From NCBI GenBank assembly GCA_002386585.1, contig DGIZ01000247.1, positions 1-14,287 on the forward strand: a stretch of DNA of 14,287 nt, written 5' to 3'. This stretch comes from Brevundimonas sp. UBA4609 (GTDB lineage Bacteria; Pseudomonadota; Alphaproteobacteria; Caulobacterales; Caulobacteraceae). Shown here piece by piece: positions 1 through 6,490 of the stretch. A program made the position numbers and the translations under genes. The notes beneath the pieces are model-generated. The model saw nothing but the letters and a program-made list of their open reading frames with translations. It had not been told where the DNA came from and did no database searches. Numbering within the stretch: the first letter of the stretch is position 1; each line of letters opens with the position of its first letter.

Positions 1-345
1 GGCGTTCACTCGTGCGGTGCGGCGGCTCCAGAGCTCCAGATTCTGGCTGAACGACAGGCTGAGGTCGCCGTTGTCGAATCCGGAATAGGGGCCGGAGCCG
101 GCGACGTTCTCAAGGTCGACGGACAGGTTCGGATTGGGGCAGACGCGGGCCTGACGGACGCGCGCTTCGGCGGCGTCGCTCAGAGCCTCGGCTTCGACGG
201 CGACGGGGGTCTGGCCCAGTCGGGCGAGCAGTTCGCCATAGGCGGGCGCGGGATCAGCCCACGCCGGGGCGGCGCCGAAAACGGCGGCCACGGCGAGCGC
301 GCAGCCGGCCGCCAGACGCGGCCGACGACGATGTGTCGGAGACAT
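1..345 (-). CDS. czcC: CzcC/TolC-type outer-membrane efflux factor, 3' end outside window
   Basis: This is the N-terminal 115 residues of an outer-membrane channel of the kind that partners CzcB and CzcA in RND-type export of Co, Zn or Cd ions. Reading on the minus strand from ATG at 345, it opens with a basic stretch (THRRRPRL) and a hydrophobic signal peptide ending near AWA (about residue 30). A helical segment follows, then the family hallmark PNPNLSVDLENVAGSGPYSG (about 70-89) and SLSFSQNLELWSRR. CzcC proteins have the near-identical arrangement PNP-x-LS-V-x-x-EN, GxGPY and SQ-x-LEL. The frame is open to the window edge; family members are about 400 residues, so roughly three quarters is missing. 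A GGAA sits 7 nt before the ATG. The His-rich gene 54 bp upstream is co-directional, so the two are probably one operon with czcB/czcA further left. The family call is firm; the transported metal is inferred. Confidence 0.88.
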   Translation of the reverse strand, partial: MSPTHRRRPRLAAGCALAVAAVFGAAPAWADPAPAYGELLARLGQTPVAVEAEALSDAAEARVRQARVCPNPNLSVDLENVAGSGPYSGFDNGDLSLSFSQNLELWSRRTARVNA

Positions 346-399
346 GGTTCATTTCCAGAGATGATCAGAAGAAGGGCGCGCGAAGGCGCAGGCTTCCGA

Positions 400-741
400 T
401 CAGCCTCTGGGGGGCCGCATCAGTCCGTCGGCGACAAAGGACACGGCGCCGTCGTCACGCAGGAGATAGCGGCTGGCGGCGGCTGCGGGCTTGGCGATCT
501 GCATATCGCCGCAAGCCTGGGGTTCGCCGGGATGGTGGCAGTGGCCGTGTATGTCTCCGCCCACGTCGCCAGGGACGTGCTCGGCGCCGTCCTGGGCGTG
601 GTCTTCGGTCAGAATCTGATACGCGACGAGGGAGTCTGGGGCGCAGGCCGCCGCGTCGGCTGCAGGCGCGATCACCAGGGCGGCGATGATCAGCGTCAGC
701 GCCGCAAACAGGTTCGCCAATGTCATCACCGACCGAGGCAT
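400..741 (-). CDS. Small secreted His/Cys-rich protein, CzcI-like, first gene of efflux operon
   Basis: A 113-residue protein with a clear signal peptide: hydrophobic core about residues 8-24, likely cleavage after APAADA (about 30). The mature part has scattered metal-ligand residues: Cys33, His48, His55, the cluster HGHCHH (65-70) and Cys77. It ends in RPPRG, a Pro/Arg tail that I recall from small proteins preceding alphaproteobacterial czc genes. By position (directly before czcC), size, export signal and His cluster it resembles CzcI of Cupriavidus, a periplasmic protein linked to Czc regulation. That match rests on architecture and memory, not an alignment. An in-frame TAG lies three codons upstream of the ATG, so the start cannot be far off. 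No Shine-Dalgarno is visible, so the mRNA may be leaderless. A second reading frame across 455-772 is Arg/Pro-rich and looks like a shadow. Confidence 0.72.
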   Translation of the reverse strand: MPRSVMTLANLFAALTLIIAALVIAPAADAAACAPDSLVAYQILTEDHAQDGAEHVPGDVGGDIHGHCHHPGEPQACGDMQIAKPAAAASRYLLRDDGAVSFVADGLMRPPRG

Positions 742-748
742 GGCCGTC

Positions 749-777
749 TAGGTAGGAGGCGGTCCGATCCAAGGCAA
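749..777 (-). promoter_or_regulatory. Candidate promoter of the Czc-type operon
   Basis: On the minus strand TTGCCT (772-777) and TACCTA (749-754) are separated by exactly 17 bp. The -10 box ends 7 nt before the ATG at 741, which would put transcription start at or next to the start codon and fits the absence of a Shine-Dalgarno. The -35 is good; the -10 is mediocre. I see no clear dyad typical of a metal-responsive MerR- or ArsR-type operator. Confidence 0.32.
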
Positions 778-834
778 TCTGTTATAAGGTTCACGGGATA
801 AGGCGACTTTACGACGGTCTCGCCGACGCTGGCG

Positions 835-871
835 CGGGGGAGAGCCCCCGGCGTTTCAAGGCGCAGCCTTG
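835..871. repeat. Two adjacent small hairpins between divergent operons
   Basis: Two perfect stem-loops lie back to back: CGGGGG-AGAG-CCCCCG (835-850) and CAAGGC-GCA-GCCTTG (857-871). Neither has a T-run after it on either strand, so they are not ordinary intrinsic terminators. They lie between the divergent efflux and peptidase operons. They could be a boundary element, a repeat-family remnant or chance in GC-rich DNA. Confidence 0.4.
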
Positions 872-905
872 CCGTCTGGCCTCGGCCATGAAAGAAGTCG
901 TCGTG

Positions 906-922
906 TCATATATATTATACGA
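906..922. promoter_or_regulatory. AT-rich 17-bp dyad over the probable promoter of the peptidase operon
   Basis: TCATATA-TAT-TATACGA is an imperfect palindrome with 7-bp arms (6 of 7 complementary) and a 3-bp centre, in otherwise GC-rich DNA. It overlaps plausible -10 boxes (TATTAT 913-918, or TACGAT 918-923) and ends 8 nt before the ATG at 931. Such AT-rich dyads are typical of GntR-type operators. The regulator is not in the window, so its identity is inference. Confidence 0.4.
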
Positions 923-930
923 TAGATTCT

Positions 931-2106
931 ATGACGTTCCTTCCTCCCGCCGCCGCCCCCATCACCGCAGATGAACGCAGCGCGCGCATCCAGGCCCTGG
1001 CGGCGCGTCTGAAGGCCGAAGGTCTGTCCGCCCTGCTGGTCGGGCCGACGACGTCCCTGCGCTACTATACGGGGCTGGACTGGCATCCGTCAGAGCGGCT
1101 GACGGGAGCTCTGATCCACGCCGACGGGCGGGTGGAATACATCTGCCCTCGCTTCGAGCTGGACAAGGTGGCGGGTCTGACGGCGGCGCCGAACGCGATC
1201 ACCGGCGACATCCTGACCTGGGAAGAGGAGGAGAGCCCCTATGTCTTGGCGGCGGGGCGTCTGGCCGATGGCGGCGTCCTGGCGGTCGACGACCAGGCGG
1301 CGGCCTTCATCTGGCTGGGTCTGAGTCGGGCGTTGGGGGCGGATCGCGTGACGGACGGCGGCCCGCTGATCCTGGCCCAGCGCAGCCTCAAGTCACCCGC
1401 CGAGATCGCGCTTCTGACCCGCGCCAAGGCCATCACCCTGGAGGTCCAGCGCCGCACCCGCCGCTGGTTGAAGGTCGGCGTGCGCACGTCCGAGGTCATG
1501 GCCTTCATCGACGCCGAGCACCGCGCCCTGGGCGGGGAAGGGGGCTCCTGGTTCTGCCTGGTCTCCTTCGGCGACGACACCTGCCTGCCCCACGGAGGCG
1601 AGGGCGACCGCGCCCTGCAGACAGACGACGTGGTGCTGATCGATACGGGCACTCTGGTCGACGGCTATCACTCGGACATCACCCGCACCTATGTCTTCGG
1701 GGAACCGACCGAGGACTTCCGCCGCGTCTGGACGCACGAGAAGGAAGCCCAGGCCCGCGCCTTCGCAGCGGCTCGCCTCGGCGCGCCGTGCCACAGCGTC
1801 GATGACGCCGCGCGCGACTATCTGACCGGCCTCGGCTATGGCCCGGACTACCGCCTCCCGGGCCTGCCGCACCGCACCGGACACGGCATCGGACTGGACA
1901 TCCATGAGGCGCCCAATCTGGTGCGCGGGGACGTCACGCCGCTGGCCCCCGGCATGTGTTTCTCCAACGAGCCGATGCTGGTCGTTCCGGGCCGGTTCGG
2001 CGTGCGTCTGGAAGACCACTTCTACATGACCGAGAGCGGACCGGTCTGGTTCACCGAGCCTTCGCACAGCCTGGACGATCCGTTCGGCGAGGGCGCCGCT
2101 GCATGA
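931..2106 (+). CDS. M24 family metallopeptidase (Xaa-Pro dipeptidase/aminopeptidase P type)
   Basis: A cytoplasmic 391-residue enzyme with the two-domain creatinase/aminopeptidase P fold: N-terminal domain about 15-155 and a pita-bread catalytic domain about 160-380. The five dinuclear-metal ligands are all present: Asp238 (LIDTG), Asp249 (HSDITRT), His318 (RTGHGIGL), Glu347 (SNEPM) and Glu361 (RLEDHF). The usual accessory histidines His221 (LPHG) and His325 (DIHE) are also there. The family cleaves peptides with proline at the second position, but related members hydrolyse other amide bonds (creatinase, ectoine hydrolase), so the substrate is open. There is no signal peptide. No Shine-Dalgarno precedes the ATG; an AT-rich promoter-like dyad ends 8 nt upstream, suggesting a leaderless transcript. 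The stop overlaps the next gene's start (ATGA), so a joint role with the FAD oxidoreductase is likely. Confidence 0.93.
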   Translation: MTFLPPAAAPITADERSARIQALAARLKAEGLSALLVGPTTSLRYYTGLDWHPSERLTGALIHADGRVEYICPRFELDKVAGLTAAPNAITGDILTWEEEESPYVLAAGRLADGGVLAVDDQAAAFIWLGLSRALGADRVTDGGPLILAQRSLKSPAEIALLTRAKAITLEVQRRTRRWLKVGVRTSEVMAFIDAEHRALGGEGGSWFCLVSFGDDTCLPHGGEGDRALQTDDVVLIDTGTLVDGYHSDITRTYVFGEPTEDFRRVWTHEKEAQARAFAAARLGAPCHSVDDAARDYLTGLGYGPDYRLPGLPHRTGHGIGLDIHEAPNLVRGDVTPLAPGMCFSNEPMLVVPGRFGVRLEDHFYMTESGPVWFTEPSHSLDDPFGEGAAA

Positions 2107-3356
2107 GGACGCCCCGGCGCTGGGCGATCGTCGGCGGCGGCCTGATCGGGACGGCGACGGCCCTCAGGCTTCAGGCGGCGGGTCTTGAGACGACGCTGAT
2201 CGACCGGGGCGACGCCCGGCGCGGCGCCTCCTTCGGCAACATCGGCCATATCGCGGCCGAGCAGTGCGAGCCCATGCCCTCGCCCGCGACGCTGAAAAGC
2301 GCCTTCGGGCGGTTGTTCGCCTTTGGCGGGCCGCTGGACTTCCGCGCACGGGACGTCGCCCTGTGGGGGCCGTGGGCGTTGCGCTTTCTGGCGGCCTCGC
2401 GCCCGGTTGCGGCCGCGCATGGGGCCGAGGTTCTGGCGCGGCTGCTGGACGATCCTCTGGGCGCGTGGGCGCGACTGGCGGCGCTGGCCGAGGCGCCCGG
2501 CGACCTGATCCGCCCCACGGGCCACGCCGTCGTGTGGTCCACGCCCGAGGCGGCGCGGAAAGGTCTGGAGGCCTGGCGCGGGGCGCGCACGGGCAACGCC
2601 GCCTTTCGGCCCATGGAGGGCGAAGAACTGGCCGCCTACGACGCGGTGCTGAAGGCGCGCCCCGCGGGCGGCGTCCGCTTTACCGGCACGGGGCAGGTCA
2701 GCGAGCCCCAGCGCGTGCGCGACGCCCTGTCAGCGGCGTTCACAAGACAGGGCGGGACTGTAATTCAGGCCGACGTGCGCCGGCTGCGGCCCGTGGCTGA
2801 CGGCGTCGACATCATTCTGGAGGACGGCGCGGTCGTCGACGCCGAGCGGGTGATCGTGGCGGCGGGCGCCTGGTCGGCCGAGCTTCTGGCGCCGCTGGGC
2901 CTGACGGTTCCGCTGATCGGAGAGCGCGGCTATTCGGTCCAGTCCGCCCGGCATGAATGGCCGGAGGACCTGCCGCTGACGGTGTTCGAGGACCGGGCCC
3001 TGGTGGTGGCGCGTTTCAGCGGCGGCCTGCGCGCGTCCAGCCACGTCGAGTTCGGCGCGCCCTCCGCGCCGCCCGACCCGCGCAAATGGCGACGGATCGA
3101 GGCCCAGTTGCAGGCGCTGGGCGTCGTCTTCGCGCAGACGCCGGATCGCTGGTGCGGGCCGCGCCCGACCCTTGCGGACTATCTTCCGGCGATCGGCAGG
3201 CTGCAGGCGCACCCGGCGATCCATTACGCCTTCGGCCATCAGCACCTGGGCCTGACGCTGGCCGCCGTCACGGCGGAGACGATGGAAGGGCTCGCCCTGG
3301 GGCGGCCGGCGCCGGCGTGGCTGGACGCGCTGAGGATCGAGCGCTTCGCGCGCTAG
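2103..3356 (+). CDS. DadA-like FAD-dependent amino-acid oxidoreductase (DAO family)
   Basis: A 417-residue flavoprotein. The N-terminus has the FAD-binding Rossmann motif WAIVGGGLIGTATA (GxGxxG at 11-16), with Asp34 at the end of beta-2 to bind the ribose. A segment at 42-56 (ASFGNIGHIAAEQCE) corresponds to the flavin-contact region of D-amino-acid dehydrogenases. A second nucleotide-binding stretch is VIVAAGAWSAEL (250-261). The C-terminus has RWCGPRPTLADYLPAIG (349-365) and GHQHLGLTLA (378-387), equivalent to the active-site region of DadA-type enzymes. The family oxidatively deaminates D-amino acids, glycine, proline/hydroxyproline or N-methylated amino acids; which one cannot be told here. 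The start is set by the ATGA overlap with the peptidase; an upstream ATG at 1956 would read through the peptidase gene and is rejected. With a peptidase that may release proline-type products, an imino- or D-amino acid is a reasonable guess. Confidence 0.9.
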   Translation: MRTPRRWAIVGGGLIGTATALRLQAAGLETTLIDRGDARRGASFGNIGHIAAEQCEPMPSPATLKSAFGRLFAFGGPLDFRARDVALWGPWALRFLAASRPVAAAHGAEVLARLLDDPLGAWARLAALAEAPGDLIRPTGHAVVWSTPEAARKGLEAWRGARTGNAAFRPMEGEELAAYDAVLKARPAGGVRFTGTGQVSEPQRVRDALSAAFTRQGGTVIQADVRRLRPVADGVDIILEDGAVVDAERVIVAAGAWSAELLAPLGLTVPLIGERGYSVQSARHEWPEDLPLTVFEDRALVVARFSGGLRASSHVEFGAPSAPPDPRKWRRIEAQLQALGVVFAQTPDRWCGPRPTLADYLPAIGRLQAHPAIHYAFGHQHLGLTLAAVTAETMEGLALGRPAPAWLDALRIERFAR

Positions 3357-4906
3357 GTCCCCGGCTGGATGTAGGGGATGGCCGAGAAGAATTCGCGCTC
3401 GTCTCCGCGCGGATCGTCGGCCTGACGCGACACGACATCAAACAGCATGGTCTGCCGCCTCGGCAGGTCGTAGCGCTCCCAGCGCGCCAGGCCGGCGTGG
3501 TTCGGGTCTCCATCCCGCGCCAGGGCGATGAAGGCGTCGCTCATCGCATCCGCCACCGTCTGAGCGCCGGGTTCCGAGGCGCCTGCGGCCACATTGTCGA
3601 ACACCAGCGGAATGTCGGCGGTATGGAAGGCGCCCTTGCGCCCCGAAGCCATCGCGCCGGCGAAATCCAGTTGATAGACCCAGGCGGGGGCGCCGGCCTT
3701 CGCCCGCTCCTCGGCCTCGATCACAGCTCCGCGCCAGGACCGGCCGGCCGTGGTCGCGGCGATCAGGACCTGATCGGGCGACCAGTCGGGATGCATCCGA
3801 CGATAGCCGGCGATCACGGCCTCGGGCGTGATGTCGATCCGCATGACGGCGGGCGTGATGCGATCGACCAGAGTGTCCCAGGTCAGGCCGACGTTGGCTG
3901 GATCGTCGCCCATGAAACCCAGGGTCTCTTCGCGGGTGTTGCCGATGATCATCGGAATGGTCAGGCCCTGCGGGGCCGCGTCCGGATAGAAGGGATGGCG
4001 CGGCAGGTGGCGGAAATCCAGGACGGGGCCGAAGTAGACGCCGCCGAAGCCCAGGACGGGATCCGCCTGCGTCTGCGCCTCGAGCAGTCGCTCGACCGGC
4101 AGGGTCGCGGCCTCTCGCGCCCGGTCGGGCGTCAGGCCCAGCGCCTTCAGCCAGGCCTCGGCGCGTACGGTGGCGTTGAGAGGGCCGGACGCGGTGACCT
4201 GCTGGCCGCTCATGGTGGCGGCGCGGTGGAACAGGCCTCGGGCCGCCGGCATGGCCATCAGGGTGGCGATCTTGGCGCCGCCGCCCGACTGTCCGAACAG
4301 CATGACGCGGTCGGGGTCGCCGCCGAAAGCCGCGATGTTGTCACGAACCCAACGCAGGGCCAGGATCAGATCCAACTGGCCGACGTTGCCTGAATCCTCG
4401 AACCCGTCGGCCAGACGCGCCAGATAGGCGTAGCCCAGGGCGTTCAGCCGATGGTTCAACGTGACCACCACGACGTCGCCGCGCGTGGCCAGGCGCGTTC
4501 CGTCGTAGAGCGCCGCCGATCCCGAGCCGCTCGAATAGCCGCCGCCGTGGATATAGACCATCACGGGGCGTCGTCCGGCGTCGACGCCGGGCGTCCACAC
4601 GTTCAGGAACAGGCAGTCCTCGCTCTGGTTCGGCTCCCGCCCTCGCTGAGGGCTGGCGGCGCCGAAATCGCGAGCCAGCGCCGGATCGCGCCACGGCGTC
4701 GGCGGCTGAGGGGCCTGGAACCGGCGCGTCGGCGCGCCATAGCGGATGCCCTTGAAGACGTTTACGCCGCTGTGGCGCAGGCCCGTGACGGGCCCGGCGG
4801 TCGTATTCACGCGCGGGTCGCCCCGATCGGGCGCCATAGCCAGGCCAGACGTTGGAAACCCGGCAAGCGCCAGGGTTGAGAGGCAGGCCGCTCTTCGTGT
4901 GATCAT
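3353..4906 (-). CDS. Exported carboxylesterase, type B (alpha/beta hydrolase)
   Basis: A 517-residue serine hydrolase of the carboxylesterase/para-nitrobenzyl esterase family, of usual length. It has an N-terminal signal with a twin-arginine look (TRRAACLSTLALAG) and probable cleavage after GLAMA (25), so it likely acts in the periplasm or outside. Hallmarks in order: VFKGIRYG (50-57), SEDCLFLNVW (95-104), oxyanion hole HGGGY (120-124), nucleophile elbow GQSGGG with Ser207, acid in GNTREET (probably Glu327) and catalytic His428 (AFHTADIP). The triad is therefore intact. The start is supported by GAGGGAAG a few bases before the ATG. It hydrolyses carboxylic esters, substrate unknown. It is divergent from the SDR gene and convergent with the FAD oxidoreductase; its stop codon shares the CTAG tetranucleotide at 3353-3356 with that gene's stop. 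Confidence 0.93.
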   Translation of the reverse strand: MITRRAACLSTLALAGFPTSGLAMAPDRGDPRVNTTAGPVTGLRHSGVNVFKGIRYGAPTRRFQAPQPPTPWRDPALARDFGAASPQRGREPNQSEDCLFLNVWTPGVDAGRRPVMVYIHGGGYSSGSGSAALYDGTRLATRGDVVVVTLNHRLNALGYAYLARLADGFEDSGNVGQLDLILALRWVRDNIAAFGGDPDRVMLFGQSGGGAKIATLMAMPAARGLFHRAATMSGQQVTASGPLNATVRAEAWLKALGLTPDRAREAATLPVERLLEAQTQADPVLGFGGVYFGPVLDFRHLPRHPFYPDAAPQGLTIPMIIGNTREETLGFMGDDPANVGLTWDTLVDRITPAVMRIDITPEAVIAGYRRMHPDWSPDQVLIAATTAGRSWRGAVIEAEERAKAGAPAWVYQLDFAGAMASGRKGAFHTADIPLVFDNVAAGASEPGAQTVADAMSDAFIALARDGDPNHAGLARWERYDLPRRQTMLFDVVSRQADDPRGDEREFFSAIPYIQPGT

Positions 4907-5022
4907 CGTCGCTTCCCTCTAGGAAACCGGTATCATCACCCTATCAGGATAAACTTGACCAGCTCCAGAGTTGCGAAGAGACAAGGCTGCTCATCCATTC
5001 CCAGAGCTGGCTGCGAACTATC
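4907..5022. promoter_or_regulatory. Divergent intergenic region between esterase and SDR
   Basis: This short spacer must hold the promoters of both divergent genes. It contains a TTGACC -35-like hexamer on the plus strand (4955-4960) without a good -10 at the right spacing, and a small TATC-AG-GATA dyad inside CCTATCAGGATAA. No complete promoter can be named with confidence. Confidence 0.3.
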
Positions 5023-5029
5023 GAGGAGG
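5023..5029 (+). promoter_or_regulatory. Ribosome binding site fixing the GTG start of the SDR gene
   Basis: GAGGAGG lies 7 nt before GTG at 5037. The upstream in-frame ATG at 4971 has no such site and would add 22 residues before the Rossmann strand, so GTG is preferred. Confidence 0.75.
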
Positions 5030-5036
5030 CCGAAAG

Positions 5037-5789
5037 GTGAAGACCAACCGTGTGGCGATCGTGACGGGCGCCGCAGGCGGCATCGGCGAAGGCATCGCCG
5101 AGCGGCTCGCCAGGGACGGGTGCGCGGTTGCGCTTATCGATGTCGACGGCGACCGGTGCGCGGAAGCCGCCGCCCGGCTCGGCGCGTTCGGCCAGACGAT
5201 GGCCGCCCAGGCCGACGTGAGCGATCCGCAAGCGGTGGCGAACGCCGTTGATCGCGTGGTCGAGCAATTCGGCGCGCCCACGATCCTGGTCAACAACGCG
5301 GGGTTTGCGCGCGACAAGCCCTTCGACCAGATGAGCCTGGAAGAGTGGGATCTCGTTCAGGGGGTGCATCTGCGCGGCTCCTTCCTGATGTCGCGCGCGG
5401 TCGTGCCCTATATGAAGGCGCAGCGCTGGGGACGGATCATCAACATCTCCAGCATCTCGGCGTCCGGCCATCCGGAACGCGCGAACTATTGCGCCGCCAA
5501 GGCGGGCGTGGAGGGCTTCGTGCGGTCTCTGGCCGTGGAGTTGGGGCCGCTGGGGATCACGGCCAATGCGGTGGCCCCCGGTCTGGTCGTGACCGCGATG
5601 ACCCACGCCACCGCAGCCAGGCGCAAGCTTTCCCTGGAAGACCATCTGGCGGACACGGTGAGCCGCATTCCGGTGAAGCGCCCCGGCACGCCTGGAGACA
5701 TCGCCCATGCCGTGGCCTATTTCGCCAGCGAGGAGGCCGGCTTCGTCACAGGTCAGGTGCTGACGGTGTCCGGAGGGGTGATCGTCTGA
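5037..5789 (+). CDS. SDR family oxidoreductase (FabG-like, probably NAD-dependent)
   Basis: A 250-residue classical short-chain dehydrogenase that interconverts a hydroxyl and a keto group. It has the cofactor motif TGAAGGIG (10-17), Asp35 at the end of beta-2 (ALIDVD, usually a sign of NAD rather than NADP), AD60V, NNAG (86-89), Ser139 in INISSIS, Tyr151 and Lys155 (YCAAK), then NAVAPGLVVTAM and the C-terminal GQVLTVSGG. The position that normally holds the fourth catalytic residue, Asn in VNLKG-type sequences, is His111 (VHLRGSF), as in the SDR domains of MFE-2-type beta-oxidation enzymes. Length is standard. The true substrate is unknown; FabG-like names are often given by default. It is transcribed alone, divergent from the esterase and ending 36 bp from the convergent small gene. 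Confidence 0.9.
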   Translation: MKTNRVAIVTGAAGGIGEGIAERLARDGCAVALIDVDGDRCAEAAARLGAFGQTMAAQADVSDPQAVANAVDRVVEQFGAPTILVNNAGFARDKPFDQMSLEEWDLVQGVHLRGSFLMSRAVVPYMKAQRWGRIINISSISASGHPERANYCAAKAGVEGFVRSLAVELGPLGITANAVAPGLVVTAMTHATAARRKLSLEDHLADTVSRIPVKRPGTPGDIAHAVAYFASEEAGFVTGQVLTVSGGVIV

Positions 5790-5825
5790 CGTTTCTTTCG
5801 GGGGGCTTGTCGGCATTCCCGTGTG

Positions 5826-6326
5826 CTACTGGCGGCGCGCTCTCACCGCAGGGCTGTCGCCGACCTTAAGCATGTAACTGCCTACGGCGGCGCGACGAAT
5901 TCTGACGGGCATGCCTTCTCGGGGGCGGAAGTTCAGCGCGGTCGTGTCCACCTGCCGCCATACGGAACCGTCCGCCAGGCGGAAGACCCAGCCGTCGCTC
6001 TGATTGGCGCTGACCAGAGTGGTCTCGACGGTCTCGAGCGCCGGCCCGCCGGACATCATATCGGGAAGGTTGGGAACGGCGAAGCCGAACAGGGCTCTGC
6101 GGGTTTCCTCAATGCGCGCGCGAGGCATGATGATGACTGCCCCGCTCTGCTCGGCGGCCCTTAGGTGGGCGGCTTCGCGGTCGAAACAGGCCAAGCGATC
6201 AAGGTCAGGCGTCACGGCGGAACAGGCCACGAGATTTTGGTACTCGGTGGAAACCCGCCTTTCCTGTGCGACCGGAGCGGTTGTTGCGCTCAATGCAACC
6301 AATGAAGCAAAAATATCCAAGAACAA
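5826..6326 (-). CDS. Small secreted protein of unknown function with CFD motif
   Basis: A 166-residue protein starting at TTG 6326, with AGGAA 7 nt upstream and a TATAAT box just before that. The first 20 residues (FLDIFASLVALSATTAPVAQ) are hydrophobic and signal-peptide-like, though they lack the usual early basic residues. The mature part begins with a Cys pair region, NLVACSAVTPDLDRLACFDREA (Cys35, Cys47). That pattern, C-x(11)-CFD after RLA, recurs in many small proteobacterial periplasmic proteins. The C-terminal half (about 96-155) alternates short strands, GWVFRLADGSVWRQ and PVRIRRAAVGSYMLKV, suggesting a small beta-domain. I do not recognise a function. Codon use and the conserved look argue that it is real; opposite-strand frames here look like shadows. 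Confidence 0.7.
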   Translation of the reverse strand: MFLDIFASLVALSATTAPVAQERRVSTEYQNLVACSAVTPDLDRLACFDREAAHLRAAEQSGAVIIMPRARIEETRRALFGFAVPNLPDMMSGGPALETVETTLVSANQSDGWVFRLADGSVWRQVDTTALNFRPREGMPVRIRRAAVGSYMLKVGDSPAVRARRQ

Positions 6327-6340
6327 CGGCGATTTCCTAA

Positions 6341-6348
6341 ATTATAAT
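6341..6348. promoter_or_regulatory. Symmetric TATAAT -10 box
   Basis: ATTATAAT is self-complementary and gives a consensus -10 on the minus strand (6341-6346) 14 nt before the TTG start at 6326, and also on the plus strand (6343-6348). The matching -35 for the minus strand is poor. It stands out in GC-rich DNA and is the best promoter candidate for the small secreted protein; use in the plus direction towards the receptor would give a leader of about 230 nt. Confidence 0.4.
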
Positions 6349-6490
6349 TTGCCGAAACGCGGTGAGGGTGGGTTTAATTTCTGACGCTCAGAAGGCTGTG
6401 GCGTGGCTTTTCTGCGACAATCCGGCAGGAGCGGGATCTAGGGCGGCGAAAATGTGAGGCTTTTGTGGCGGCTCACTCTATCAGCAACAA

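Noticed and set aside
1956..2102. N-terminal extension of the FAD oxidoreductase to an upstream ATG
   Set aside because: It would overlap the peptidase by 151 bp in another frame and put 49 Arg/Pro-rich residues before the Rossmann strand. The ATGA overlap start at 2103 begins right at the FAD motif.
2957..4393. Long plus-strand frame of 478 codons
   Set aside because: It is antisense to the esterase and overlaps the end of the oxidoreductase. The protein is low-complexity Gly/Arg/Ala with no motif, whereas the minus strand has an intact esterase triad.
4944..5816. Minus-strand frame of 290 codons opposite the SDR gene
   Set aside because: His/Arg/Gly-rich shadow without motifs; the plus strand encodes a complete SDR with its ribosome binding site.
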